Shown in pieces: positions 36,568-47,240 of a stretch of 64,000 nucleotides of DNA. Source of the DNA: Gaeumannomyces sp. JS-464 (lineage: Eukaryota; Ascomycota; Sordariomycetes; Magnaporthales; Magnaporthaceae); contig NGZR01000002.1 of the NCBI GenBank assembly GCA_002197995.1, positions 5,394,001 to 5,458,000 of the forward strand, in the 5' to 3' direction. The notes below the pieces were generated by a model. It saw nothing but the letters and a program-made list of their open reading frames with translations, had not been told where the DNA came from and ran no database searches. The stretch's first letter is position 1. Each line of letters starts with the position of its first letter. The position numbers were made by a program, and so were the translations under genes.

Positions 36568-36892
36568 TTTCTCACTTGATACACTCTTTTCCTTGATACC
36601 CTTTTTGGATACCTACATCCCCTGGACACGCGCACTATTATACACGCCCGCCTCCTGCCCCCCACTTATACCCCACGCCCCCATTCCTTTGACCTCGACA
36701 CTCCTTCGCTCTCCTCCCTCGGTCAAGACACACCTGTCATTCGTTTTTTCTTCCTTCTTTCATGCTGGTATTACCTGCCATTCGCTTTTCTTTTTTCCTC
36801 TGGGCCACGGTTTCTTTTTCACCTCTGATTCTGTCGATGGCGGCGCTTGATGATGCCCCATTATGATCTCCTCACCTCTTTTGTCGCCCCGA

Positions 36893-37227
36893 CACAGCGC
36901 AAGGGAGTCTACCCCCTGAAAGAAAACGGTATTAACCCGACCCTGGCCACCGTCGTTAAACTGACCCGCCTCCCCTATCGACCTGGGGTGGCGTCTTGAG
37001 GGTGAAGGGAAGAAAATACCACCCGACAGCGCGTCGCACTCGCCCGTTTTCGAGCGTCGCCTCCTGCTGCCCCGCCACAGCGCAGGGAACTGTCCCCGCC
37101 TCCCGAAGGAAAACGGTAGGAACCCCTCCCGACTGTGACGTGCTTACGCGCCGGGGAGCAGCGAGCGCGGAGAAGAGACCGCCTTAACAAACTTCTCCCG
37201 ACTGAGCCACGCTTACGCGCCGGGGAG
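36893..37227. repeat. Diverged direct repeats with a shared 17-bp core
   Basis: GCTTACGCGCCGGGGAG occurs identically at 37142-37158 and 37211-37227, each preceded by a CTCCCGACTG block. A second pair, CACAGCGCAAGGGA...AAAACGGTA and CACAGCGCAGGGAA...AAAACGGTAGG, lies near 36893 and 37076. These look like old duplications. Confidence 0.7.
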
Positions 37228-37369
37228 TGACAAGCACGGCCAAGTTCTTTTTCCCAGTGAGTTCTGTTTGCTGTCCTGGCGTAGTTCGCCTCTTGTTTTC
37301 GCGTTGCTTGCTCTGCGTTGCGTTGTTTGTACTGCATTGCGTCGTTTTGTTGTGCGTTACATTTCCCAG

Positions 37370-38048
37370 AAAAACACAAAAGCCCAAAAAAAGTTGAAAA
37401 TTCAGAAAACCCAAAAACGCCTAACCTGTCCAGTCCTTTCCTCTCTACCCCTTTCCTTGCGTCCTTTGGCTTATTTCCTTTGTCTGTTTTGCTTTGCGCT
37501 GCTTTTTCCTTAAAATCACAAAACCCAAAAAAAGTTGAACACCAGAAAACCCAAAAACATCTAACCTGTCCTGTCCTTTCCTTCTCCTGTGTTTTTCCTT
37601 GCGTCGTTTGGCTTATTTCCTTGCGTTTTGGCTTATTCCCTTACGTCTTTGGTTTATTCCCTTCTGTCTTGGCTTATTCCCTTTTGTCCTGGCTTATTTC
37701 CTTGCGTCTTCGTTTTGCCTTGCATTTTCCTGAAAACACAAAAGCCAAAAAAAGTTGAAAAGAACAAACCCAAAAACATCTAACCTGTCCTGTCATTTCC
37801 TCTTGCTTGCGTTGTTTGGCTTATTTCCTTGTGTCTTCGTCCTGCGCCGCGTCTCCAGAAAAAAAAACCCCCCAAAAAAAGGTGAAAACCAGAAAACCCA
37901 AAAATATCTACCTTGTCCGCTCGTTGACTTTGTTTCGTTTGTTATTTCTTTTCTCTGCGTGCGTTTGGCTTATTTCCTTGCGTTCTCGTTTGCGTGCGCT
38001 GCATTTCCCGGAAAACGGCAAAGCCAAAAATATCTGACCTGTCCCCTC
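37370..38048. repeat. Five-copy interspersed minisatellite
   Basis: A core with consensus (A)CCCAAAAA(C/T)ATCTAACCTGTCC recurs near 37410, 37551, 37768, 37896 and 38022. It is usually preceded by AAAGCC(C)AAAAAAAGTTGAAA and followed by CTTGCG and TTGGCTTATTTCC(T)T blocks, the latter themselves repeated several times near 37600-37700. Spacing varies (about 120-220 bases). Strand asymmetry is strong: A-rich cores alternate with T/C-rich spacers on the same strand. Confidence 0.75.
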
Positions 38049-38227
38049 GTTCTTTTTGCGTTCGTCCTGGTTTGATTTTCCTTGCGTTTTTCCCTTGCCT
38101 TTTTGCCTTTGCTTTCCCCCTTGCGTCGTTCGCTTTTCCCCTACTGCGTCGTTCGTTGATTTTTCGTTGCGTCACTCGTTTCCCCCAAGAACACTCGTTC
38201 CTATATCACTTTCCTTACGTCCCCCAT

Positions 38228-38430
38228 CGCAATATACTTATCTACCCCCCTCTCACGTCTAACGCCTTGCCGTGGCGGGAGGGCTTGATTCCTCGGTTGT
38301 AGTGCGGCTGAGGTGACTAAGTTAGACTCCGCGATATACTTATCCACTCCCCTCCCATGGTCTAACGCCTTGTCGTGGCGGGAGGGCTTGATTCCTCAGT
38401 TGTAGTCTAGCCGGGGTGACAAAGTTAGAC
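38228..38430. repeat. Adjacent ~100-bp direct duplication
   Basis: Copy 1 (38228-38327) and copy 2 (38330-38430) both run from CGC(A/G)ATATACTTATC through TCTAACGCCTTG(C/T)CGTGG and GGCTTGATTCCTC to AAGTTAGAC. They lie head-to-tail with roughly 85% identity by eye. Confidence 0.8.
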
Positions 38431-38662
38431 TGTATCTTTCTCGGTTCTTGCTGTGCTTTTTATTCCAGCGCAAGTGGTACACCCTCCAGACGACCCTCCT
38501 TTGCACCGGTACAAATATCGCTCCTGCGGCCGGCCTGGCTCTGGGTTCGCTTTTTTTTTTTTTTTATCTTCGCCGTGCCGCTACGCTGCGCTGGCGCTTC
38601 CGGGGTTTTGGTGGTTGAGGGACGAGATATAAACCGGGGAGCCCGGTAACTCTATTGTTTCC

Positions 38663-38746
38663 AGGGACAGAGAGAGGGACAGAGAGAGGGACAGAGAGAG
38701 GGACAGAGAGAGGGACAGAGAGAGGGACAGAGAGAGGGACAGAGAG
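38663..38746. repeat. Perfect 12-bp tandem array, 7 copies
   Basis: AGGGACAGAGAG is repeated seven times without a mismatch, followed by AGGG. As 12 is a multiple of three the array is an open frame (Gly-Thr-Glu-Arg repeats), but nothing else supports coding. The lack of mismatches implies recent slippage. Confidence 0.95.
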
Positions 38747-40600
38747 AGGGCTAAACGGAGGGTCAGGGTTAAATCAGGGGAATTTGGCCGGTGCGGCCCC
38801 GGAGGAACGGAGGGCAGGTGCAGGTGCCAATCAGCAAGGCGGCCCTGATTTTAATTTGATGTTGAGCGGGTGGAGTGGCTACCTTGGGCTGGGTCATCAC
38901 GATAGAATGTGCATGATGGACACTTGCTGTTGGAAACTGTCGGGCGTTTCTTCCTCTCCCCTTGTTCTGCTCTTCGATTCTTCATCTGTGTTACTTATAG
39001 CAATGTACTGGAGCTTGCAGACGGGATACGAATGCATTTTTCGAGTCCCCATGCTCTGAATTCTTAAAAGGCAAACTCACGCCTCGCATCTGGCAGTATC
39101 AGTGGAATGCTGTTTGTTACGTCATGTTCGCAACACCGACGACTTCTTATGCCAGGGGCCTCTCGCGTTACGTTCCTGCGGCTGCCAAAACCCACCTAAC
39201 CGCCAGCCTGCGCACCCTCTATCTGTGTGTGATCTGAGCACTGGCCGATAAGTGGCTAAGGCAACCCCTGGGGATGGTGGAGGCCCGGGGTCGGGGGAAT
39301 AACAGCGAAGGTGTCGCCAATGCCGCAAAATGGACATGGCCATTGCATGGCATCCGCGGCCGGGCAGACTACACGGGCAGGCCTGGCGAGAGCACGAAGC
39401 AGGCGCCATTGGGGTGACGACTATCCTGGCAGCGGGGGAGTCATTGTGCAGCTGCGATGATGCAACAGCGCTCTCACGTGCAAAAAAATACCGGTGGACG
39501 GGAAATTGGCCAATCAAAATCGGGTGAATACATGAGTGTGCTCACCGCCAGATGTGATATGCACACCGGACCGGCGGTGTCGTGCAACTGGCGAGGACCC
39601 GGTGCCATTGGTGGCCCGTCGGGGGCGAGGGAGGGGAGCAGTCGAGGGAATTGGACGGGGAGAAGAGACGGAGCCTTTGCCGAGATGTGTGTTGCATGAT
39701 ACCTCTGGAGCAGGCGCGCGCTCTGCGGTATCACCGGGCATGCACAGAGTAGCTGCCTGTATCTATCTACACAGGCAGCGACGCAGGGAGGAAGGGAGGC
39801 GCAGGCAGGGAACATGTTGGTGTGAGAGGCTGGATGATAAGCCTGGATAGAAAGGAAGGTTGGGGAATCATGTGCAAACCTACCCGCCTGCGTCTGACCC
39901 GTCCGTGTTGCAGAGTCGTTTTCGTCATTGGCAAAACCGTGAGAGGGCGGGCTTGCACGGGCACTCCATGAAAGGCCTAGGTTGTCCTTGACTTGCACAA
40001 GGCGCAAACAATTGAGGAGCGCGATTTGAGATTTGATTTCAAATGGGCTGCCGGGACTAGGAGGAGACTGGTGCCCGAGTATCCACAAATATTCGGCAGG
40101 AGCCAGCAGTGGGTTGGCGCCCTGGACCGACTCGCCAGACAACCTCACCTCCTCCTGCCAGCTGCCCAGCCCGCCTGGGACGCGCTCCCATTTCGCATCG
40201 CAGCCTGCCGCCACTTGGGAAAAAAAAAAAAAAAAAACACGAAGCCTTGTGTCGCCGCCACCAGCTCTTGGTTCAATCAGCCCGGCCAGCGCACCACTGA
40301 GGCCAGCTCGACTGCTCACCACGCGCAAAACCCGACGGTGCCAGACGCCCCCGAACTGCCAGCCTCGACACCATTGAATAGACCACATCGAGGGGCCGCA
40401 TCACCACCGAATCCTGCCGTATCGCTGGCTGCAGCGCCGGATTGCGCCACCTGGTGCAGAACGCCGGCCTGCCGCTCCCGCTCCAAAAAGGGGCTGGAGG
40501 CAGGGAAGCAAGGGAGGGCCAGAAAGCAACACTGGACGAAGGACTGGAGCCAGAAATCGCGCACAAAGACGCCACAGCAAACGCACCGCCGACTGCAGAC

Positions 40601-40747
40601 ATGGCCAAGGACAGGGACAGAGACGGGACCGACGCATCGGCTCACGGCCAATCAAAACGGCCCGCCCTGGGCGCCCATCGCGACACCAACGATTCGCAGC
40701 ACAGTGACCACCACCACGCCCCTCCGCAGCAGGCCAATCACCCGAAT

Positions 40748-40797
<50 letters not shown>

Positions 40798-42805
40798 CAC
40801 AACAACAACACCGCGTAAAGTCCCAGCAGAAATACGTCGTCGGTGGCGGCACCAGCAGGCTCCACGGCCGCGTCCCCTCTCCAAGGCCCTGTCAAGACAC
40901 CACGCCGTAGCGCCCTCGGCAAAGCCTGCCGTTAGGCGCCAATCCTCCACCTCGCCCGACCCGGCCGACCGCGCATTTCCCCCAATCGCCGCAGCCGCCG
41001 CTGGTCCGTCCGGCAGCAGCTCCCACCACCGTCGTGCCTCGTCCGAGCTGAAGCTGTTCGGCCACGCCTCCTCTTCGACGAGCCTGAAGAAGAACCTGTC
41101 TGGCACGAGCCTGAAGCGCAACCGCTCTCACGCCGACGTCACCAAGCGCCACAGCAGCGGCGGAGGAGCCGGCGGCGGCGGCGGTTCCAGATCCTCCGGA
41201 GGCGTGCCATTGAAGCGCTCGCTCTCCAATCCGACCGTCGCCAAGAAAGCTGCCAAGAACCAAGTCCACTTCGCCCTCGGCACCGGCGACGACGACGACG
41301 ACGACGGAGACGAATGGATTGACGCGAGCTCCTCAGCCTCGCCCTACATCTCGCGCCGTGGCTCTGTCGTCAGCAGCGGCCACCCGGAATCGAAACCCGA
41401 CAGCCCAAATCACCATCACCATCACCACAATCACCACAGTCAACAGCACCAGAACCCTCACCAGAACCCTCACCCGTCCCATCAGCCTCAACCACAGCGC
41501 CACGCGCACGACGCCGACGTCTCGGCTCAGAATAGCCCGCGCACGCGCACTCAGTTGTCACCTAGCCACGCGCACTCCCGTGGGCTCTCCCAGCAGGGTT
41601 CGTTGCCGCCGCCTTCGAAGCTGCTGCAGCGTGTCCCCTCACAAACCGCCGTGCCGATGATGTCGACCGAGTCCGCCACCGGCGTGTCGGCCTCGGCCGC
41701 CGCCCAGCGCCTGCAGCAGCGCACCTCGGCCACGGCTGCAAGCCCCGACTCCAACGCTTCCGTCTTCTCTGCCGAGACTGGGCTGACGGCGCCTCAGCGG
41801 CGGGGCATGGCCGGCAGCAGTGGAGGCGGCGGCGGCGATATCACGTCCCGTTTCGTCACCACAAGCAGCCACGGCTCGTCCGGCAACCCGGCTGCGGGGG
41901 GCTCGTTCTACACGCCGAGCTCCCGAATGGCAAGACAGCACGACGACGACTCGTCAGTACCCAGCCGGACTCGGTCTCTAGCGACCATGAACGAAGCCCA
42001 AAAGAGTACGGCACTACGAAACGGGTACCGCCGTGGCGGCGAGCCATCGTCTCTCACCTCAGACGACGAAACCAATAGCGTTATGGGCGCGTCGGCCGCC
42101 GGGTCCTCGTCGTCAAGAGCTCGAACGTCGATACCGTACATGGCACAGCCGGCCGAGAAGAGCCGTACTCAGCAGAAACTTAACCTGCAGCGGGCCAGCT
42201 CGACGCTCGAGCCGAACCCCCACCACCTCCCCCACCATCAAGGCCCCGTGGCCAGCCCGCTGGTCGGTGGGGCGGGCTACGACACGCGGGACCCACGTGT
42301 TGGCAAGCTCCTTGATCGCGCCGGTATGGAATACATGGTGGTGCGCCGGTACCAAAACCCGGTAGCCCGCAGCCTTGCGCGACTGTCACATCTTCCCGGC
42401 GCCGAAAAGAGCCGACGGATCCCCCTACCCAACGGTGCCGGCCCGGGACACGCCAAACGCCACTCGGACTATGCCGGGATTGGCGCAGCCTCGAGGTTCA
42501 GCCAGAGTTACCGGGAGCAAGGCAGCTCTCGGCCCGGCTCGTCTGCCGCTGCAGTGGGTGGCATCAACAGTGACAGGCATCAGCAACAGTCGAGGCCGGG
42601 GCCCCCGCGGAGAACCTGGTCGTCCATCAGGGCCAACGGGGCCAACTCCAGTCTGGAAACGGACGACGGCGGCGGCCGGCGGCTACACGTTTGGGGAGAG
42701 GGGCTCAGCGGGGCCAGTCTGGTGGATGGCGAGGACGACGACGGCACGGTGGCGCTGCTGCGGAATATGTGGGAGAAAATGGACCTGAGCGCCAGCCAGG
42801 AGTAG
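40601..42805 (+). CDS. TCO89: TCO89-like TORC1 subunit, with two compensating frameshifts
   Basis: A single exon of about 734 aa from ATG 40601 (GCAGACATGG). The TCO89 pattern is clear: KALSRHHAV, SSELKLFGHASSSTSLKKN, GTSLKRNRSHADVTKR, KNQVHFALG, then DEWIDASSSASPYISRRGSVV, and a conserved C-terminal block around KSRTQQKLNLQRASS and GMEYMVVRRYQNPVARSLARL. Tco89 is a fungal TORC1 subunit at the vacuole, linking TOR to nutrients and cell-wall integrity. The protein is otherwise Ser/His/Gln-rich and disordered. Between about 40817 and 40880 the open frame reads unrelated sequence, whereas the +1 frame reads SQQKYVVGGGTSRLHGRVPS. An extra A near 40817 and a missing base near 40880 explain this. 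The present frame is open but about 20 residues are probably wrong. Confidence 0.88.
40748..40795 (+). repeat. (CAG)16 polyglutamine tract
   Basis: Sixteen perfect CAG codons in the N-terminal region of TCO89. The absence of CAA interruptions makes it prone to length change between strains. Confidence 0.97.
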
Positions 42806-44000
42806 GGAACCGATGTCGGCGAGGCCATGGTCGATTCCACAGGCGAGCTGCGGCACGCCCCCCGCCCGTCGTCTTCCTCGCCTCGGAGCGAGCAGCCGAC
42901 TACCGGTCCGGGAGAGTAGACCGGTGTCGATTCCTTTACATTCGATGCACACCTCATCGTCCCCCCGCCGTCCTCCTCTCGTTCTCGCGAGAGCTCGGAT
43001 GGACAAGATTGCATAGCTTCTCACACAAACCCCGGAGCATTTCGGTTGCTGCAGCTGCATTTTGCTTTACTTGGTTCTCGGCTACGGGACGCTGATGATG
43101 AACTCATGATCCGCTTCATTCTTACTGATTCCTAATCTGCTTTTTCCTTCTCTAATATCTTTTTTATTCTTATGTTTTTATTTACGGCGAAAGACTGCGA
43201 GCATCAGCCATTGAGCGCACAGCACACAGGCGTTAATGCACTGTCGGGATGGGGAAAAGAGTGGAGGGAAGGAGTATCGGGATTGGACTTGGTCCTTGGG
43301 GCCTCGATTACAAATAGCATGTCATTCGCAGGGTACAAAGGGGTGAATTGCTTCGACGTTGGACCTGCTATGGGGCTGGGCTCTGGTCTGCCGACCCCGG
43401 AGAAGAGACGGAGACAGGACATGAGGACTTGGTCTGAAGAACCCTATATACTTCAGTTTAACTTGCAACACAGCGTATGTTTTATGAATCACTTGCTAGG
43501 AATGCAGGCTTGTGTCAGGCTGCCTGAAGAGTACCAGGTGCCCTTTTCCTCTCGTCCTCTTCCCCTACTGTGCCTACTATGTAGCAAGCCATGAGAAGGC
43601 TTGAGATATTGCGTGCCCAAAACGGGAATGCGGTGCAAGTGTGGGCGGGCCAGTCGCCTCGATTACGTAAATGTGCACTTTCTCCGCTTGGTCTCGACGT
43701 CCACGGTGGGGTGATGGCCGATGATTGAAGAGCCCCAAACTCAGCCCAGCCCAGCCCGGGGTTCCAGGCACTAAGCACGGTTACCATTTCTTTTAGAGTG
43801 CCGTCTCAACCACCATCGTCCCTCACGCAATATTGCCATCACGTTTCCGTCAGCCCTCAACTCGTCAATACCTTTGATTACGACAGCAACATTTCTTGCT
43901 TGGGTATATACCAACGCCCTAAGCTTGATTCATCGCCGTGTGGTACTCCGCGGCCGTCTGCTGGCTTCTTGCACCCTCTCCCGACCCGAAATCAGTCACC
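42806..44000. other. Intergenic, TCO89 3' end to SPF30 promoter
   Basis: About 1.2 kb: an AT-rich 3' UTR near 43100-43180 and, from about 43790, the SPF30 promoter and leader. A frame at 43172-43594 has no domain and is not called. Confidence 0.5.
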
Positions 44001-45182
44001 ATGGATCTCCAGAAGTACGAGGCCGAGAAGGCCGAGTTCCTTGACCAGGTGAGAGCTCTCATATTCACGCACACTCCATCCTCGCGCATTCTGTCTCTTC
44101 ATTATGCTGACGCCTTCTTCTTGCCTTGTGTAGCTGGAAATGATTCTGGCAGGCCTACAGGACGACCCCGAGAACGAGGAACTGCTTGTGCTCAAGGGCG
44201 AGGTGGAAGAGGCGCTAGCCCTCTGCAACGAGCAGATCGCCGAGCTCCGGCCGTCACAACCGACAACGGCCCCGGCGCCCCAGCCGCCAGCCGCCGCCTC
44301 CAACTCGACGCCAGAGCAACGGCCGCGCGCCGACAACGCAGGCTCCCACAAGCCAGGGCCCGCCCCGCCCTCGCTCGCGGCCCCGGACGACAAGGAGCCC
44401 GAGGCGTCGTACCGGGTCAACGACAGCGTCATGGCCAAGTGGGCGTCGGGCGACAAGGCCTTCTACGCCGCCCGCATCACCTCGGTCACGGGCTCGTCCA
44501 CGGCGCCCATCTACACGGTCAGGTTCAAGAGCTACGACACGGTCGAGACGCTGCGCGCCCGCGACATCCGCCCCATCGCCCCCTCGCCGTCCTCGGCCCA
44601 GAAGCGCAAGGCCGACGGCACCCCCGTCGCCGCCGGCGCCGCGCCCGAGCCGCCCCACGTCGCCGCCTCGGCCGCCGGCGCCGCCCCGCAGCAGCAGCCG
44701 GCGCAGTCGGCCGCGTACGCCGGCAACCCACAGCCCGTCGTCTCGAGGAACAACAACGGCGTCGTCCTCTCGGCCTCGGCGACCCGCTACGCGCAGCCCC
44801 AAGGAGGCGCAGGCGAGGGACCCGAGGCGGCCGGTGCCGAGAACGCCCAGCCGGTCAAGAAGTTCAAGAAGATCAAGGCGACGAAGGAGCTCGAGAAGGG
44901 AAAGTCCAACTGGCAGGACTTCAACAACAAGTCCAAGTTTGGCAAGTCCCAGAAGAAAGACAGCATGTTCCGAACACCCGAGGGCATCCATGGACGAGGT
45001 AAGAGCGTGTCCCCACGGGTTTTGCAAGATCGGGCCGGGCCATTTATAACGTTTGCTAACCACTTTTTCTCATTTTCTTTCTTCTCATTAAACCAGTTGG
45101 ATTCACTGGATCCGGGCAGGCTATGCGCAAAGATCCCAGCCGCAGCCGTCACGTTTACCAACCAAATGAGGACCTCGACTAA
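44001..45182 (+). CDS. Tudor-domain splicing factor, SPF30/SMNDC1-like
   Basis: Exons 44001-44048, 44134-44998 and 45097-45182 join in frame to 332 aa. The N-terminus is a helical segment (DLQKYEAEKAEFLDQLEMILAGL). A Tudor domain spans about residues 125-180 (YRVNDSVMAKWASGDKAFY, YTVRFKSYDTVETL, RARDIRPI), followed by an Ala/Pro/Gln-rich linker. The C-terminal block KKFKKIKATKELEKGKSNWQ...SMFRTPEGIHGRVGFTGSGQ matches the conserved tail of SPF30/SMNDC1. Family members bind symmetric dimethyl-arginine on Sm proteins and help tri-snRNP join the spliceosome in the nucleus. The Tudor aromatic and Asp residues appear present. The frame is intact. Confidence 0.88.
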
Positions 45183-45978
45183 TTTGGAGCTTGTGATCAG
45201 ACGCCGCTTTAGCCGGCGATATTCCTCGGAGATATCCACCTGACAGAGATGCGGCATCTCTTCGAGAAAACGGCGCCTCGACTGCAAGACTTGACGAAGC
45301 GAATCCGTCGTTGCCTCGAATCATTTTTTTTTGCCGTGGGCTGGGATGTGTACCTCCTACGGCGTTGGACTTATTATCGGAGTTGGGGCGTTTCACGGTG
45401 CTGGCGGATTTGGGTTTGATGTTTGGAATGATACATACACATGGTAACGCGCAACCTCAAGTTCTTGGGACCGGCGGCTAACTTGAGAGCTCGGGCTGAG
45501 CGTGCCTCTTGGGGCCACGCCAGTCCTATAGCACAAGCGCTACGGCGCATTGCCTTCCCTGGGGTCATGGTGAGATTCATTGTTTTGGATTGTCTATCTC
45601 CGAGGGTTGGTATCAAACCGTTTCTTCTCTCTCTCTGATGATCTTCTTGACAATCGTGTTAGACTAGCTAGTTGCTATTCACAAGCCTTGGCCTACTGGC
45701 GCCATGCTATGACACATTTGTTTCTCCGTCACCTGGTTCGAGGGGTTTTTGGAACGTGCCCCGTGCCTGATGGACTTGATTCTCTCTGTCCATGATCAAG
45801 TTGAAATCCCTCCCAACACCACATGAGCTCTTCAAATCAGCCCATGATTTACCATTCTGGTGCGGCTCCATGTGGGTTTCCTTTTTAACTTTGTGTTTTT
45901 GTTCGAGTTCGTTATGTGTTTGCCCATTTGTCTAGGGCCACTCCGTCTTTGCCTCTCTCGCCTGACTAATCCCGTCGT
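45183..45978. other. Convergent 3' region between SPF30 and FBP1
   Basis: About 800 bases between two converging genes. It contains T-rich 3' UTR-like stretches and no supportable gene. Confidence 0.5.
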
Positions 45979-47240
45979 TTATTTGTGGAAGGATTTGACC
46001 TTCTCAATTTCGTCCCAACTACCCATAAAGATGCCGGACCTGTCGTGGATGTGCTCAGGGACAACTTCGAGCATACGGATCATTTTGCTATTGAGGGCTT
46101 GACCGCCGGCTGAAGGAGGAGAGAAGACATACTGTCAGCCTCCGGCGTTCCCGCTCTCTGGCTAGAGAGAAATGGCACAAGGGCAAAGAATAGTGATGGG
46201 GGACAGGAGATGTTCTAGGGAAACAAAGACTTACCATTCTCAAAGACCATGGCCATCGGGGCGCACTCGTAGAGGATGCGGAGCTTGCCCTTGGGGCTCT
46301 TCTTGTCGGCCGGGTAGGCGAAGATGCCGCCGTAGAGCAGGGTGCGGTAGGCGTCGGCCACCATGCTGCCGATGTACCTGGCGCTGTAGGGCTTGCCGCC
46401 GGCGCCGCCCTGGGGCTGCTTGAGCGACTCGAAGTAGCCCTTGACGTGGTCCTCCCAGTAGAGTGAGTTGCCCTCATTGACCGAGTAGATGGCGCGCGAC
46501 CGCGGGATGCGCATGTCCGGGTGGGTGAGGATGAACTCGCCAAAGGAGTTGTCGAGCGTGAAGCCGTTGACGCCGCGCCGCGCATCGTCATGACGAGCTG
46601 GGCCGAGGCGCCGTACATGGTGAAGCCGGCGGCGAGCAGCTCGGTGCCGGGCTTGAGGATGTCGTCCTTGGTGCCGGTGCTGCCGTCGGCTAGCTTGTGG
46701 ATGCCGAAGATGGTGCCGACCGAGACGCCGGCGTCGAGGTTGGAGCTGCCGTCGATGGGGTCGCAGGCGACGGCGTAGCGGGCGTCGCCGTTGCCCTTGA
46801 AGAAGATGACGTCCTCCTCCTCCTCCGACACCAGGAGCGCGCACTTGCCCGACGACCGCATGGCCTCGATGAAGATGTCGTTGCCGATCACGTCCAGCTT
46901 CTTCTGGTCGTCGCCCGTCGTGTTGGCCGAGCCGGCCAGCCCCGTCAGGTTGACGAGCGTGGCCCGCCGGATGTAGTAGGCGATGGCCTTGAAGGAGAAC
47001 TGCAGGGCGTGGCAGAGCAACCTGGGCCGGGCTGTCAGTCTGTGGTTCTCGTTGCCCCCAACAGGAAAAATAGACAGCTGGCTGCATGTTCACATTGAAA
47101 CTAAAATAAACGTACGTGAAGTCTCCAGTGGCCTCCTTGTGCTTCGCCTGCTCCTCCGTCAAGAACCTGGTCAGGGTTACGATGTTGGTGTTGACCTTCT
47201 CGGGCACCGGTGCGCCGCCATTGCCGTTGCTCTCAGTCAT
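45979..47240 (-). CDS. FBP1: Fructose-1,6-bisphosphatase, with one frameshift
   Basis: Exons 47240-47116, 47021-46235 and 46109-45979 on the minus strand; about 347 aa after one correction. Diagnostic features: [14 protein letters not shown], metal-site SEEEEDV, the signature [19 protein letters not shown], then [18 protein letters not shown] matching the FBPase active-site signature, and the C-terminal GGQALNSKM...LEVVPEHIH. It hydrolyses fructose-1,6-bisphosphate to fructose-6-phosphate, the committed cytosolic step of gluconeogenesis, and is normally glucose-repressed. The frame changes near 46575 (RGAAST versus GVNGFTLDN); the exon total of 1043 is one short of a multiple of three, fitting a single lost base. 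GTGGGG at 47457-47462 matches the CreA/Mig1-type SYGGRG consensus, weak evidence for carbon control. Confidence 0.93.

Larger units (their letters stand above)
36568..40600. other. Long gene-poor, repeat-rich interval before TCO89
   Basis: About 4 kb with no gene I can support. From 36880 to 38750 it is built largely of diverged repeats, listed separately. T-runs occur at about 38551-38566 and an A-run at about 40220-40236. The last 600 bases are probably the TCO89 promoter and leader. Large open frames at 39474-40388 (minus) and 39993-40910 (plus) have no domains and overlap each other. Confidence 0.45.

Noticed and set aside
36975..37379. Minus-strand frame with a repeated SPARK motif
   Set aside because: The repetition follows from the DNA direct repeats; no start context or domain supports a gene.
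37300..38200. CRISPR-like array
   Set aside because: Repeat cores vary in sequence and spacing and are A-rich, and the genome is clearly eukaryotic; it is a minisatellite.
38655..39059. 134-codon Gly-Thr-Glu-Arg repeat protein
   Set aside because: Openness is explained by the 12-bp array; downstream sequence has no coding character.
39474..40388. 304-codon minus-strand open frame upstream of TCO89
   Set aside because: No ATG-supported domain, low-complexity composition, and it overlaps an equally long plus-strand frame in promoter-like DNA.
40442..40600. In-frame N-terminal extension of TCO89
   Set aside because: Begins at a non-ATG codon; the ATG at 40601 has good context and the extension is not like TCO89.
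44254..45063. 269-codon minus-strand open frame
   Set aside because: Antisense shadow of the GC-rich SPF30-like coding exon.
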